Shown piece after piece: positions 41,304 to 49,821 of a DNA stretch of 64,000 nucleotides. How positions within the stretch are numbered: the stretch's first letter is position 1; each line of letters opens with the position of its first letter. The stretch covers positions 186,001-250,000 of the forward strand of contig NZ_FONG01000007.1 of assembly GCF_900112845.1 (NCBI RefSeq), written 5' to 3'. The position numbers and the translations under genes are program-made. The notes beneath the pieces are model-generated. The model was given only the letters and a program-made list of their open reading frames with translations. It ran no database searches and was not told the origin of the DNA. Source of the DNA: Actinacidiphila alni. Its GTDB lineage: Bacteria > Actinomycetota > Actinomycetes > Streptomycetales > Streptomycetaceae.

Positions 41304-42023
41304 TCAGGCCGGTTTGCGGTGGCGGCCCGCGTGGGCGAGCAACTCGTGCAGCCGGTGGCCGAGTTCGTCGGAGCCGGACAGCGGACGGGCGAACGGCAGC
41401 CGCACGTCGCGGCTGCGACGGAAGTAGTCCAGGCGCAGCACGATGCCGTAGCGGTCCAGCGCCAGCGGGGTGATGCGGGTGACGCCGAGCAAGTGGCGGG
41501 TCTCCAACAGGTGGGACAGCGCCTCGACATGGCCCCGGTGGTCGGCGACCAGGTGCAGCAGCAGCCGCGCCTCGGCGGTGGCGAGCGGATCGGGGCGGGC
41601 CGCGAGCAGCGCGGCGGGCTCGACGAGGACGGCGCCGCGTTCGTCGGTCGCGACGGCGATCTGCCGGACGTCGGCGCGCAGCGCCAGGGTGCCGTCCCGC
41701 TGACCGGAATCCGGCGCGTGCAGCCGCGCGGTGATCCGTACCCGGGCGCGGACCCGGCCGCGGACCGGGACCGGCGCGACATCCGTCCACTCCAGGACGA
41801 CCGGCGTCTGACGGCCGGGTGCGCACAGCGTCTCGCCGACGATGTGGCAGTCGGCGGGGACCCGCAGACCGAGCGCGCCGTCGACGGTCACGGAGGCTCC
41901 GGTCATGATCTCCTCGCACGCTCCCGCGGTCGTGACGCTGAGGGAATTCGCGGCGGCGAGGACGCTGCGGACCCGCTCGGCGGGCTCGGGCTCGCAGCGG
42001 ACGGCGGACTTGAGGATGCTCAC
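41304..42023 (-). CDS. Iron-regulated DUF2470-like protein
   Basis: 239-residue cytosolic protein. The C-terminal half (ARLLLHLVADHRGHVEALSHLL, followed by LALDRYGIVLRLDY and a final helix) resembles the DUF2470 domain found in haem-utilisation proteins of the flavin-reductase-like split barrel group. The N-terminal half has beta-rich segments (GLRVPADCHIVGETLC, ADVRQIAVATDERGAVLV) like that barrel. A haem or siderophore role is inferred from the promoter: a perfect iron box sits 17 bp before the GTG start. No siderophore genes are next to it. The exact function is unknown. Confidence 0.75.
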   Translation of the reverse strand: MSILKSAVRCEPEPAERVRSVLAAANSLSVTTAGACEEIMTGASVTVDGALGLRVPADCHIVGETLCAPGRQTPVVLEWTDVAPVPVRGRVRARVRITARLHAPDSGQRDGTLALRADVRQIAVATDERGAVLVEPAALLAARPDPLATAEARLLLHLVADHRGHVEALSHLLETRHLLGVTRITPLALDRYGIVLRLDYFRRSRDVRLPFARPLSGSDELGHRLHELLAHAGRHRKPA

Positions 42024-42039
42024 ACAACCCTCCAGAGAC

Positions 42040-42058
42040 TTAGGTAAGGCTTACCTTA
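42040..42058 (-). promoter_or_regulatory. Perfect IdeR/DmdR iron box
   Basis: TTAGGTAAGGCTTACCTTA matches the 19-bp actinobacterial iron-regulator consensus TWAGGTWAGSCTWACCTWA at every position. It overlaps the presumed promoter of the DUF2470-like gene, so repression by DmdR1/IdeR when iron is sufficient is expected. Confidence 0.88.
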
Positions 42059-42088
42059 GTTACCCGGAGGGCTTTGCGCCAGCGGCCG

Positions 42089-42160
42089 TTCACCCCGATG
42101 TTCACCCCGGTGTTCGCTTCGATGCTCGCTCCGGCATTCACCCCGGTCTTCACCCCGACG
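42089..42160. repeat. Six-copy 12-bp tandem repeat
   Basis: Units start at 42089, 42101, 42113, 42125, 42137 and 42149. The best copies read ttcaccccg(a/g)tg. The array lies between the iron box and mscL. A minus-strand frame over it encodes TGVNIGVN-type repeats, but no gene is supported. Confidence 0.75.
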
Positions 42161-42316
42161 GAGGCGACCCGGCCGCCACCGGTAGGAGTTTTCACCGGAA
42201 CCGGTGACCGAAATGGACCGCGAGGACGGCCGGTCGGCAGCATGGCGAGTCGTCACATTCACGGCATCCACCCCACCCCTCACGGCTTTTCGCCACTTCC
42301 ACGACTGGAGCATCCG

Positions 42317-42784
42317 GTGTTCAAGGGTTTCCGCAGCTTCCTGCTGCGCGGCAATGTGGTCGACCTCGCGGTCGGCATTGTCATCGGCGCGGCGTTCACC
42401 GCCGTCGTCACCGGATTCGTCACCGCCTTCCTCACCCCGCTGATCGGTGTCGCGACCGGCGCGGTCGGCGACTTCAGCAAGCAGGCGTTCACCGTCGCGG
42501 ACACCACCTTCCCCTACGGCGCCTTCCTGAACGCGCTGATCAGCTTCCTGCTGGTCGCCGCCGTCATCTACTTCGCCGTGGTGCTGCCGGTGAGCAAGCT
42601 CCAGTCCCGCTTCAACCCGGTCAAGGACGAGCCGGTGGCCAAGACCGACTGCCCCGACTGCCTGAGCACCGTCCCGACCGCCGCGGTCCGCTGCGCCTTC
42701 TGCACCACCGAGCTGTCCGGCCGCCCCGGTTTCCCCGCGCAGGTCGCCCGCGCGGACGCCGGGCAGGGTGTGCACGCCGGCTGA
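42317..42784 (+). CDS. mscL: Large-conductance mechanosensitive channel MscL
   Basis: 155-residue channel protein. The N-terminus GFRSFLLRGNVVDLAVGIVIGAAFTAVVTGFV is the amphipathic S1 helix plus TM1 with the pore-lining Gly/Val pattern. TM2 is NALISFLLVAAVIYFAVVLPVSKL. It opens under membrane tension to release solutes after osmotic downshock. The C-terminus carries two CxxC pairs (CPDCLSTVPTAAVRCAFC) like a small zinc ribbon, an actinobacterial elaboration. The GTG at 42317 has GGAG at good spacing, and the long frame upstream consists of repeats. It ends at an intrinsic terminator with a T-tract. Confidence 0.95.
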   Translation: MFKGFRSFLLRGNVVDLAVGIVIGAAFTAVVTGFVTAFLTPLIGVATGAVGDFSKQAFTVADTTFPYGAFLNALISFLLVAAVIYFAVVLPVSKLQSRFNPVKDEPVAKTDCPDCLSTVPTAAVRCAFCTTELSGRPGFPAQVARADAGQGVHAG

Positions 42785-42830
42785 CCACCCGTCCCGGCAC
42801 GTCCTCGGCGGCCTCCCGGCGCCACGGTGT

Positions 42831-42867
42831 GGCGCGCGTCCTCGCGACGCGGGCCGCGCCGTTTTTT
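42831..42867 (+). terminator. Intrinsic terminator of mscL
   Basis: Outer stem ggcgcg with cgcgcc and inner stem cgtc with gacg form a GC-rich hairpin followed by six T residues at 42862-42867. A T-tract of this length is rare in this genome. Confidence 0.8.
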
Positions 42868-42871
42868 CGTG

Positions 42872-42925
42872 CCGGACGGCCGTCCACGCATGCCGGACGG
42901 CCGTCGCTCTTCATACCGGACGGCC
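42872..42925. repeat. Three spaced copies of ccggacggcc
   Basis: Identical 10-bp elements lie at 42872, 42893 and 42916, spaced 21 and 23 bp, close to two helical turns. They sit between the mscL terminator and the Zur-like box, where a regulator could bind. Confidence 0.65.
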
Positions 42926-42979
42926 TTACGGGTGAGGCGATTTGACAGGGCGTCGGCGGCCCTGAAGTCTTATCCGTAC

Positions 42980-42994
42980 TGAAACTCATTTCCA
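42980..42994 (+). promoter_or_regulatory. Zur-like (Fur family) box
   Basis: TGAAACTCATTTCCA agrees with the 7-1-7 streptomycete Zur box TGAAAATGATTTTCA at 12 of 15 positions. It ends 18 bp before the GTG of the ATPase gene and just in front of its AAGGA ribosome binding site. Confidence 0.55.
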
Positions 42995-43012
42995 TCTAAG
43001 GACGTTCCGGTT

Positions 43013-43987
43013 GTGAAGACCGCTTTCGTGGGCAAGGGCGGCAGTGGCAAGACCACCCTGTCCGCACTCTTCTCCCGCCATCTGGCCGCCGCCGGCGGCA
43101 CCGTCGTCGCGGTGGACGCCGACATCAACCAGCACCTCGGCGTCGCCCTCGGCCTGGACGAGGACACGGCCGCGCGGCTGCCAGCGCTCGGCGGCCGGCT
43201 CGACGGGATCAAGGAGTATTTGCGCGGCACCAATCCGCTGATCGCGTCCGCCGCCGCCATGGTCAAGACCACGCCGCCCGGCCGCGGTTCACGGCTGCTG
43301 CGGCCCGGCGGCCCCGATCCGCTGCACAGCGAGATGGCCCGCGAGGTGTCCGGCGTCCTGCTGCTGGCCACCGGCGCCTTCGCCGAGGAGGACCTCGGCG
43401 TCGCCTGCTACCACTCCAAGGTCGGCGCGGTGGAGCTGTACCTCAACCACCTGGTCGACGGCCCGGACGAGCATGTCGTCGTCGACATGACGGCGGGCGC
43501 CGACGCCTTCGCCTCCGGTCTGTTCACCCGCTTCGACCAGACCTTCGTGGTCGCCGAGCCGACCCGCAAGGGCGTGTCGGTCTACCGGCAGTACCGCGAC
43601 TACGCGGCCGAGTACGGTGTCGCGCTGGCCGTCGTCGGCAACAAGATCACCGGTCCCGACGACGTGGCCTTCCTGCGCGAGCACGTCGGCGACGACCTGC
43701 TGGTCTGCCTGGAGCAGTCCCCGTACGTCCGCGCCCAGGAGCAGGGCAGGCACGCGCCGTTGGGGCGACTCGAACCCGGCAATCTCGGCGCGCTCGACCG
43801 GATGCGCGCCGCCGTCGAGAGCCGCGCCAAGGACTGGGGCACCTACCAGGACCAGGCCGTCGCCTTCCACCTCAAGAACGCCGCCGCCTGGGCCAACCGG
43901 GCCACCGGCCAGGATCTCGCCGCGCAGGTCGACCCCGGATTCCGGCACGGCCCGGCGGCGCTGCTCGCGGACACCGCGGCGCACTGA
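43013..43987 (+). CDS. ArsA/CooC/MinD-type P-loop ATPase
   Basis: 324-residue cytosolic ATPase of the SIMIBI class. The deviant Walker A is GKGGSGKTT at residues 7-15, switch I is VVAVDADINQHLG, and switch II / Walker B is DEHVVVDMTAGADAFASGLF. The nucleotide-specificity segment LAVVGNKIT is also present. CooC, HypB-like and ArsA proteins of this group handle metals or insert them into enzymes. The Zur-like box directly upstream suggests a metal-supply role (zinc or another Fur-sensed metal). GTG start after AAGGA. A small conserved-looking gene follows 70 bp downstream, probably in the same operon. Confidence 0.82.
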   Translation: MKTAFVGKGGSGKTTLSALFSRHLAAAGGTVVAVDADINQHLGVALGLDEDTAARLPALGGRLDGIKEYLRGTNPLIASAAAMVKTTPPGRGSRLLRPGGPDPLHSEMAREVSGVLLLATGAFAEEDLGVACYHSKVGAVELYLNHLVDGPDEHVVVDMTAGADAFASGLFTRFDQTFVVAEPTRKGVSVYRQYRDYAAEYGVALAVVGNKITGPDDVAFLREHVGDDLLVCLEQSPYVRAQEQGRHAPLGRLEPGNLGALDRMRAAVESRAKDWGTYQDQAVAFHLKNAAAWANRATGQDLAAQVDPGFRHGPAALLADTAAH

Positions 43988-44057
43988 CGGCGTCCCGCGC
44001 ACGTACCGCGTCACCCTCCCCGCGACCCCGCACACCCGCTACGAACGGAGCTTGCCC

Positions 44058-44450
44058 ATGTCCCTCGACGTCTCCCCCGAACTGCTCGCCCAGGCCGAGG
44101 CCGGGGAGGTCGACGAGGCCGCCTTCGTCGACACCGTCCGGCTCTCGCTGCCGTACGCGTACGACATGATCGCCGGTCTCACCACGGCACTCGCCGCCGG
44201 TTCTGCCCCCTTCGCCGACAACACCGAGCCGCCGGCCACCGAGGCCGAGCGCGGCCAGCTGCTGCGCGCCCTGTCCAGCGACGCCATCCGCGGCAGCCTG
44301 GAACGCCACTTCGACGTCCGGCTCGCCTTCCAGAACTGCCACCGCGTGGCCGTCTTCCGCCCGGCCGACGCGCGGTCCGCCGCCTTCCGCGACTTCACCT
44401 CCGTCCGGTCCCAGCTGCTCAACCAGTCACCGGAGCTGCGGGACTGCTGA
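44058..44450 (+). CDS. Small conserved-looking protein, partner of the ArsA/CooC-type ATPase
   Basis: 130-residue acidic cytosolic protein (MSLDVSPELLAQAEAGEVDEAAFVDTVRLSLPYAYDMIAGL). It is mainly alpha-helical, with NCHRVAVFRP near the C-terminus and a final Cys. No family name can be given. The ATG has GGAG nine bases upstream. It follows the ATPase gene closely on the same strand and would share its Zur-like control. A client or adaptor role for the ATPase is inference from position only. Confidence 0.72.
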   Translation: MSLDVSPELLAQAEAGEVDEAAFVDTVRLSLPYAYDMIAGLTTALAAGSAPFADNTEPPATEAERGQLLRALSSDAIRGSLERHFDVRLAFQNCHRVAVFRPADARSAAFRDFTSVRSQLLNQSPELRDC

Positions 44451-44575
44451 CGGACCGCCGGCGCCGGGGCCGCCGCTGTGACCCGGGTCGCAGCGGCGGC
44501 CTGTCACGTACGGCGGTGGTCGTTTGTCCCATGGTCGTCACCGGCACGGGGCCGGTACCGAACGAGGGGAACGCC

Positions 44576-45784
44576 ATGAACGCCACGAACGCGAGGCCGG
44601 ACGGCCACCGCGTCGTCGTACTCGGCGCCGGCTACACCGGCATGTACACCGCCCTGCGGCTGGCGCACAGGACCCGCCGCGACGGAGTACGGATCACGCT
44701 GGTCAACCCGTCGGGCCGGTTCGTGGAACGGCTGCGCTCGCACCGGATCGCCGCCGGGCAGGAACTGGCCCACCACAAGATCCGGGACCTGCTCGCCGGC
44801 ACCGGCATCACCTTCGTCGAGGGCACCGCCACCGCGATCGACCCCGCCGCGCGCCGCGTCACGGTCGACGGCGCCGCGCCGCCGGACCACGAGCTGCGCT
44901 ACGAGACGCTCGTCCACGCGCTGGGCAGCGCCGCCGACACCGGGGCGGTGCCCGGCGCGGACGCGCACGCGTTCACCCTCGACAGCCCCGGTTCCGCCGG
45001 GCGGTTCGCCGCCCGGACCGCCGAACTCGCCGCGTCCGGCGGTGCGGTGACCGTCTGCGGCGGCGGCCTGACCGGCATCGAGGCGGCCACCGAGATCGCC
45101 GAGAGCCGGCCCGGTCTGCGCGTCACGCTGATCAGCTCTGACGAACCCGGCGGCATGATGGGCGCCGGGGCCAGGGCGTACGTGCGCCGCGCGCTCGACC
45201 GGCTCGGCGTCACCGTGGAGAGCGGCAGCCGGGTCGCCAAGGTGCTGCCCGGGGCCGTCGAACTGGCCGACGGCCGCACCGTACGCTCCGACGCCTGCCT
45301 GTGGACGGCCGGCGTGACCGTACCGCCGCTGGCCGCCGACGCCGGGTTCGCCACCGACGCGCGCGGCCGGATCGTCGTCGACGCGGCGCTGCGGTCGGTG
45401 TCCCACCCCGAGGTGCTGGCGATCGGTGACGCCGCGGCCGTCCGGATGGCCTGGGGCGAGATCCACGGCACCTGCCAGAGCGGGGTGCCCACCGCCCAGC
45501 AGGCCGCCGACACGATCGTGCGGCTGCTGCGCGGCAAGCCGGTCAGGCCGTTCCGCTTCGGTTACGTCCACCAGCCGGTCAGTCTCGGCCGCCGGGACGC
45601 GGTCATCCAGTTCACCAGGGCCGACGACACCCCGCGCCGGGCGTATCTCACCGGCCGCGCGGCGGTCGCGTACAAGGAGCTGGTCAGCGGCAGCCCGCTG
45701 GTCGTGTACCGGCTGAGCCGGCGCATGAATGTCTCCGCCAACTTCTTCAAGGGCGGCCGTGCCACCCGCAGGCCGGCCGTATGA
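44576..45784 (+). CDS. NDH-2-like NAD(P)/FAD-dependent oxidoreductase
   Basis: 402-residue flavoprotein of the type II NADH dehydrogenase / pyridine nucleotide-disulphide group. The FAD motif is VVVLGAGYTGMYTALRL. The NAD(P) motif is VTVCGGGLTGIEAATEIAE. A second FAD contact is HPEVLAIGDAAAVRM. The C-terminal tail (RLSRRMNVSANFFKGGRATRRPAV) is basic and could touch the membrane. It would pass electrons from NAD(P)H to a quinone or other acceptor. The ATG at 44576 has GAGGGGAA upstream. Its stop overlaps a possible ATG of the SigJ-like frame, so the pair probably form an operon. Confidence 0.87.
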   Translation: MNATNARPDGHRVVVLGAGYTGMYTALRLAHRTRRDGVRITLVNPSGRFVERLRSHRIAAGQELAHHKIRDLLAGTGITFVEGTATAIDPAARRVTVDGAAPPDHELRYETLVHALGSAADTGAVPGADAHAFTLDSPGSAGRFAARTAELAASGGAVTVCGGGLTGIEAATEIAESRPGLRVTLISSDEPGGMMGAGARAYVRRALDRLGVTVESGSRVAKVLPGAVELADGRTVRSDACLWTAGVTVPPLAADAGFATDARGRIVVDAALRSVSHPEVLAIGDAAAVRMAWGEIHGTCQSGVPTAQQAADTIVRLLRGKPVRPFRFGYVHQPVSLGRRDAVIQFTRADDTPRRAYLTGRAAVAYKELVSGSPLVVYRLSRRMNVSANFFKGGRATRRPAV

Positions 45785-45870
45785 CGGGCGCGGCGTCGGC
45801 CGTCCCTGCGGCGCGCCGCGCGCCGGCCGGTGCGTTGCCGCGGGCGGCGCGGCGCTGGGAGCATGAGCCG

Positions 45871-46803
45871 ATGACGGACGCGCGCGCGGGACAGGACCCG
45901 TACCTCGAACACCGCAGGCTGCTGTTCGCCACCGCCTACCGGATGCTCGGCACGGTCACCGACGCGGAGGACGTGCTCCAGGACACCTGGCTGAAGTGGA
46001 GCGCCGCCGACCGCGGCGCCGTCCGCCACCCCAAGGCGTATCTGGTGCGCACCGTCACCAATCTCTCGCTGAACCGCCTCACGTCGGCGCGCGCCACCCG
46101 CGAGACGTATGTCGGCCCCTGGCTGCCCGAACCCCTGCTCACCGCGCCGGACATCGCCTCGGACGCCGAGGTCGCCGACGCCGTCTCCACCGCGATCCTC
46201 GTCGTCCTGGAGACGCTGAGCCCGGTCGAGCGCGCCGTCTTCCTGCTCCGCGAGGTCTTCGGCTTCACGTACGCCGAGATCGGCGAGGCCGTCGACCGCC
46301 CGGAGGCGACCGTCCGGCAGACCGCGCACCGTGCCCGCGACCACGTCCGCGCCCGTACGCCCCGCTACGACACGGACGACGCCGAGCGCCGCCGGATCAC
46401 CGACCGTTTCCTGCGTGCCTGCGCGGGCGGCGACCTCAACGCCGTGCTGGAACTCCTCGCCCCCGATGTGACCGCCTGGTCCGACGGCGGCGGCAAGGTC
46501 ACGGCCGCGCGCCGCCCCCTGCACGGCACCGACCATGTCGCCCGGTGGATGCTCGGCTTCCTCGCCAAGCCGGAGCTGGCCGGTCTGTCCATGCGCACCG
46601 CGCCCATCAACGGCGAGCTGGGGATTCTCGCCGATCTCGGCGGGCAGCCGGTCGGCGCTCTCACCTTCGACCTCCTCGACGGCCGTATCCGCGCGCTGCG
46701 TTTCCAGGTCAACCCGGCCAAGCTCGCGGGCCTCCGGCCCGGGGGCGCCCTGGCGTCAGTGGGTGCGGGCGCGGGTCAGGATTCCGCCGGGCATCGGGAG
46801 TGA
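45871..46803 (+). CDS. SigJ-type ECF sigma factor with SnoaL-like C-terminal domain (ECF41-like)
   Basis: 310-residue sigma factor. Region 2 is YLEHRRLLFATAYRMLGTVTDAEDVLQDTWLKW, and region 4 is LSPVERAVFLLREVFGFTYAEIGEAVDRPEATVRQTAHRARDHV. The C-terminal 130 residues form an NTF2/SnoaL-like domain (FLRACAGGDLNAVLELLAPDVTAWSDGGGKV) that controls activity in ECF41 and SigJ proteins in place of an anti-sigma factor. The partner gene is often an oxidoreductase, as here. An in-frame ATG at 45781 overlaps the preceding stop and would add 30 unconserved residues; 45871 fits the family better. Confidence 0.88.
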   Translation: MTDARAGQDPYLEHRRLLFATAYRMLGTVTDAEDVLQDTWLKWSAADRGAVRHPKAYLVRTVTNLSLNRLTSARATRETYVGPWLPEPLLTAPDIASDAEVADAVSTAILVVLETLSPVERAVFLLREVFGFTYAEIGEAVDRPEATVRQTAHRARDHVRARTPRYDTDDAERRRITDRFLRACAGGDLNAVLELLAPDVTAWSDGGGKVTAARRPLHGTDHVARWMLGFLAKPELAGLSMRTAPINGELGILADLGGQPVGALTFDLLDGRIRALRFQVNPAKLAGLRPGGALASVGAGAGQDSAGHRE

Positions 46804-46829
46804 CGCCCGGGACCCGTCATGGTGGGGGC

Positions 46830-47241
46830 GGCAGACGAGTCGAGCTGTACGCCGGATTTTGTCGCCGGGCGGCCTCGCGGCCGGCCGGGAGACGGCCATC
46901 CATCTAGGACCGGCGTTGCCGCCGGCCTCGTGCGGTCTACCCGCGGACTCGGGCGGGCAGCCCTCGAACGTCCGCGCAGAGCACCAAGCCTGGTGTTCCT
47001 TTTGACCTTGCTCCGGGTGGGGTTTACCTAGCCGTCCAGGTCACCCTGGACGCTGGTGGTCTCTTACACCACCGTTTCACCCTTACCGGGGACCGAGATC
47101 CCCGGCGGTCTGTTTTCTGTGGCACTGTCCCGCGGGTCACCCCGGGTGGCCGTTAGCCACCACCCTGCCCTGTGGAGTCCGGACGTTCCTCGGGAAGCCC
47201 CCGGAGGGGATTCACGCGGCCGCCCGCTCGGCTCGTCTGCC
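46830..47241 (-). ncRNA. rnpB: RNase P RNA, class A
   Basis: The minus strand reads as a complete actinobacterial bacterial-type-A RNase P RNA of about 412 nt. The P1 stem pairs ggcagacgagccgagc at the 5' end (47241-47226) with gctcgactcgtctgcc at the 3' end, with one G-U pair. The universal 5' core GAGGAACGTCCGGACTCCAC is recognisable, slightly altered, near 47170-47200. The downstream core is near 46990-47040 and the ccaccgg region lies beyond it. The 3' core includes AGATGGATGGCC near 46890-46910. It matures tRNA 5' ends. No protein gene is supported on either strand here. Confidence 0.95.
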
Positions 47242-47280
47242 GTGTGGACCATGGTACTGGCTGGGAGCGGGGCCCGTGGA

Positions 47281-48750
47281 TCAGGCCGGGGCGAACAGCA
47301 CCTGGGCGGTGCCGGGGTCGGCGGCGGTGAGGCGGACGCGCAGCCGGCGGCCGAGCGGGAGGGGCGGGGCGCCGGGCGCGGAGGCGATCCGGGCGACGAC
47401 GGCGGGGTCGTCCAGGTGGATGGTGCCCGAGCCCGGGTCGCCCTCCTTCACGTCGACCACATAGGCGTCGAAGACCTCGCCGACCCGGTCCTCGAGCAGG
47501 ACGGACTCGATGAGGTCCACGCATCCGCGCTCGACGCGGTTGGCCCGCTGGGTGCCCTCGTTCATCTCCTTGGGGAGGGTGGGCAGCGCTTCCAGCACCC
47601 AGCCGGGCGGCTCCGTACCGGCCGCGACGGCGAGGCAGATCTCGCCCGCGTAGCGGTCCACGAGGCGGCGCAGCGGCGCGGTGCAGTGGGTGTACGGGGC
47701 GGCGACGGCCGCGTGCGTGGTGTGCTCGGGGAGCGGGCCCGCCCCGGGCCCGAAGACGGTGTAGCCCGCGCCGCGCAGCAGCGTCGTGCACTCCTGGAGG
47801 AAGGCGGCGTGGTGCGTGCGCCGCGGGTCGAGGGAGCGGATGACGGTGGCGTACGAGGTGCCGTCCGGCCAGTCGACGCCCAGCGCCCGCGCGACCCGCC
47901 GCAGCCGGGCGACCGAGCCGTCGGGCGCGGTCGGCAGCGTACGGAGCACGCCGACCGCGGCCGGGCCGTTCCCGCCGCCGAGCATCAGATCGGCGGCGGC
48001 CATCCCCGTCAGCAGCGAGATCTGCGCGTTCCAGCCGTCGGCGGGCAGCGGCGCCCGGTACTCCAGGACGTAGTCGCCGCCGTGCCCGGCGATCTCCTGC
48101 TCGGGCACGTTCAACGAGATGCCGCCGCGCGCCACTTCCATCGCCTCGCGCAGCCCGCCGATCTCCTTCAGCAGCGCGACCGGCTCCTCGGCCGTACCGG
48201 CGTCGATGGCGTGCTGGACGCCGGCGTAGTCGAGCCGGGCGCGGCTGCGGACCAGCGCCCTGCGGACGTCGGTCGCGGTCGTCGCGCCGTCCGCGTCGAG
48301 GTCGAGCCGCCACAGCAGCGCGGGCCTGACCTGGTCCGGCAGCAGGCTCGCGGCGCCCTCGCTCAGCTCCACCGGGTGCAGCGGGACCCGCTCGTCGGGG
48401 AAGTAGAGCGTGGTGACGCGGCGGTGCGCCTCGGTGTCCAGCGCGCCGCCGGGCGTCACGAAGGCGGCGACGTCGGCGATGGCGTAGTGCACGCGGTAGC
48501 CGCCGCCGGGCCGACGCTCCAGGTGCATGGCCTGGTCGAGATCGACGGAGCCCGGCGGGTCGACGGTGAACAGCGGCAGGTCGGTGGCGTCCGTCTCCGG
48601 CAGCCGGGGCGCCGCGGCGGCCGCCCGCGCCTCGGCGAGCACGGCGGGCGGGAAGCCCTCCGGCACCTCGAGGGTGGTGCGCAGCGCGGCCAGCGCGGTG
48701 CGCAGCGCCGTGCCGTCGGCGGCCGGGACGTGCAGGAGTCGGCGGGGCAT
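47281..48750 (-). CDS. RNB domain ribonuclease
   Basis: 489-residue protein of the RNase II/RNB family, shorter than RNase R and lacking its cold-shock and S1 domains. The catalytic region is DLPLFTVDPPGSVDLDQAM near residue 60, matching the aspartate-rich RNB active site. The fourth aspartate of the classical motif is Gln (DLDQ). Other family segments are GGAVGVL-like MLGGGNGPAAVGVLRTLP and TAPLRRLVDRYAGEICLAV. It degrades single-stranded RNA in the 3' to 5' direction. Its 3' end lies 39 bp before the 5' end of rnpB on the same strand, so the rnpB promoter probably lies within or just after this gene. Confidence 0.88.
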   Translation of the reverse strand: MPRRLLHVPAADGTALRTALAALRTTLEVPEGFPPAVLAEARAAAAAPRLPETDATDLPLFTVDPPGSVDLDQAMHLERRPGGGYRVHYAIADVAAFVTPGGALDTEAHRRVTTLYFPDERVPLHPVELSEGAASLLPDQVRPALLWRLDLDADGATTATDVRRALVRSRARLDYAGVQHAIDAGTAEEPVALLKEIGGLREAMEVARGGISLNVPEQEIAGHGGDYVLEYRAPLPADGWNAQISLLTGMAAADLMLGGGNGPAAVGVLRTLPTAPDGSVARLRRVARALGVDWPDGTSYATVIRSLDPRRTHHAAFLQECTTLLRGAGYTVFGPGAGPLPEHTTHAAVAAPYTHCTAPLRRLVDRYAGEICLAVAAGTEPPGWVLEALPTLPKEMNEGTQRANRVERGCVDLIESVLLEDRVGEVFDAYVVDVKEGDPGSGTIHLDDPAVVARIASAPGAPPLPLGRRLRVRLTAADPGTAQVLFAPA

Positions 48751-48923
48751 ACCGCGAGCGTACGGCGGCCTCGCGGACCTGTCCGGTGGGGCACGGCCGG
48801 ACAGGTGCGTGCGCTCAGGGCGTACGGTGACGCGCGGGCCGGCCCCGATCAGGTCCTACTCTGGTGCGGGCCCACCGCACACCAGGGGCGGGCCCGCACC
48901 ACCGTACGTACGAAGGAGATGCC

Positions 48924-49709
48924 GTGCTCGTCCTGCTGCCGCCGTCCGAGGGCAAGGCCACCGGGGGTACGGGCGCCCCGGTCGCGCTGGACTCGCTGTC
49001 GCTGCCGGAGCTGACGCGGGCGCGGGCCACCGTCCTCGACGAGTTGGTCGAACTGTGCTCGGGCGACGAGGAGAAGGCCGCCGAGGTGCTGGGGCTCAGC
49101 CCCGGGCTGCGCGGCGAGGTCGCCAAGGACGCGGCGCTGCGCACGGCGCCCGCGATGCCCGCCGCCGAGCTGTACACCGGTGTGCTCTACGACGCGCTGG
49201 GCCTGGCGACCCTCGGCCGGGCCGCGCGGCGCCGCGCGGAGGAGTCGCTGCTGGTGTTCTCCGGGCTGTGGGGCGCGGTACGCCTCGGCGACCGCATCCC
49301 CGCCTACCGCTGCTCGATGGGCGTGAAGCTGCCGGGCGTCGGCGGCCTGGCCGCGTACTGGCGGCGGCAGATGACCGACGTCATGCCGCAGGCCGCGGGC
49401 GACGGCCTCGTCCTCGACCTGCGCTCGTCGTCGTACGCGGGCGCCTGGAAGCCGGCCGGCGAGGTCGCCCGGCGTACGGCGACGGTCCGCGTGCTCCAGG
49501 TGACCGAGGTCGACGGGGTCGAGAAGCGCACGGTGGTCAGCCACTTCAACAAGGCGACCAAGGGCCGGCTGGTCCGCGCCCTGCTGGAGTCCGGCGCGCG
49601 CCCGAAGGACCCGAAGGCGCTGGCGCGGACGCTGCGCAAGCTCGGCTTCACGGTGGAGGAGCAGCCGGGGGCGGGGCGGCTGGACGTGCTGGTGCGCGAG
49701 ATCCACTGA
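48924..49709 (+). CDS. yaaA: Peroxide stress protein YaaA
   Basis: 261-residue protein of the YaaA/DUF328 family. Diagnostic segments are VLLPPSEGK at the start, [43 protein letters not shown] and [20 protein letters not shown]. Members bind DNA and protect against iron-driven oxidative damage, as shown in Escherichia coli. The GTG at 48924 has GAAGGAG at good spacing. It is divergent from the RNB ribonuclease gene. Its stop precedes the KDPG aldolase gene by about 110 bp. Confidence 0.92.
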   Translation: MLVLLPPSEGKATGGTGAPVALDSLSLPELTRARATVLDELVELCSGDEEKAAEVLGLSPGLRGEVAKDAALRTAPAMPAAELYTGVLYDALGLATLGRAARRRAEESLLVFSGLWGAVRLGDRIPAYRCSMGVKLPGVGGLAAYWRRQMTDVMPQAAGDGLVLDLRSSSYAGAWKPAGEVARRTATVRVLQVTEVDGVEKRTVVSHFNKATKGRLVRALLESGARPKDPKALARTLRKLGFTVEEQPGAGRLDVLVREIH

Positions 49710-49821
49710 GGCCCGGGGCGGTCCCCGTTTTACGTTCTTACGCCGGGTCGCATCCCCTTCACGTTGCACCCTGCGCAACAGGCGTTGCGTGTGCTGAAGC
49801 ATGCCGTGCAGGATGACGGGC

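Noticed and set aside
42040-42243. Small minus-strand protein with TGVNIGVN repeats
   Set aside because: It arises from the 12-bp tandem repeat and lies over the iron box and promoter region; no ribosome binding site.
46819-47252. Short protein frames in the 46.8-47.2 kb region
   Set aside because: The region is rnpB, shown by the pairing of its ends and conserved core sequence.
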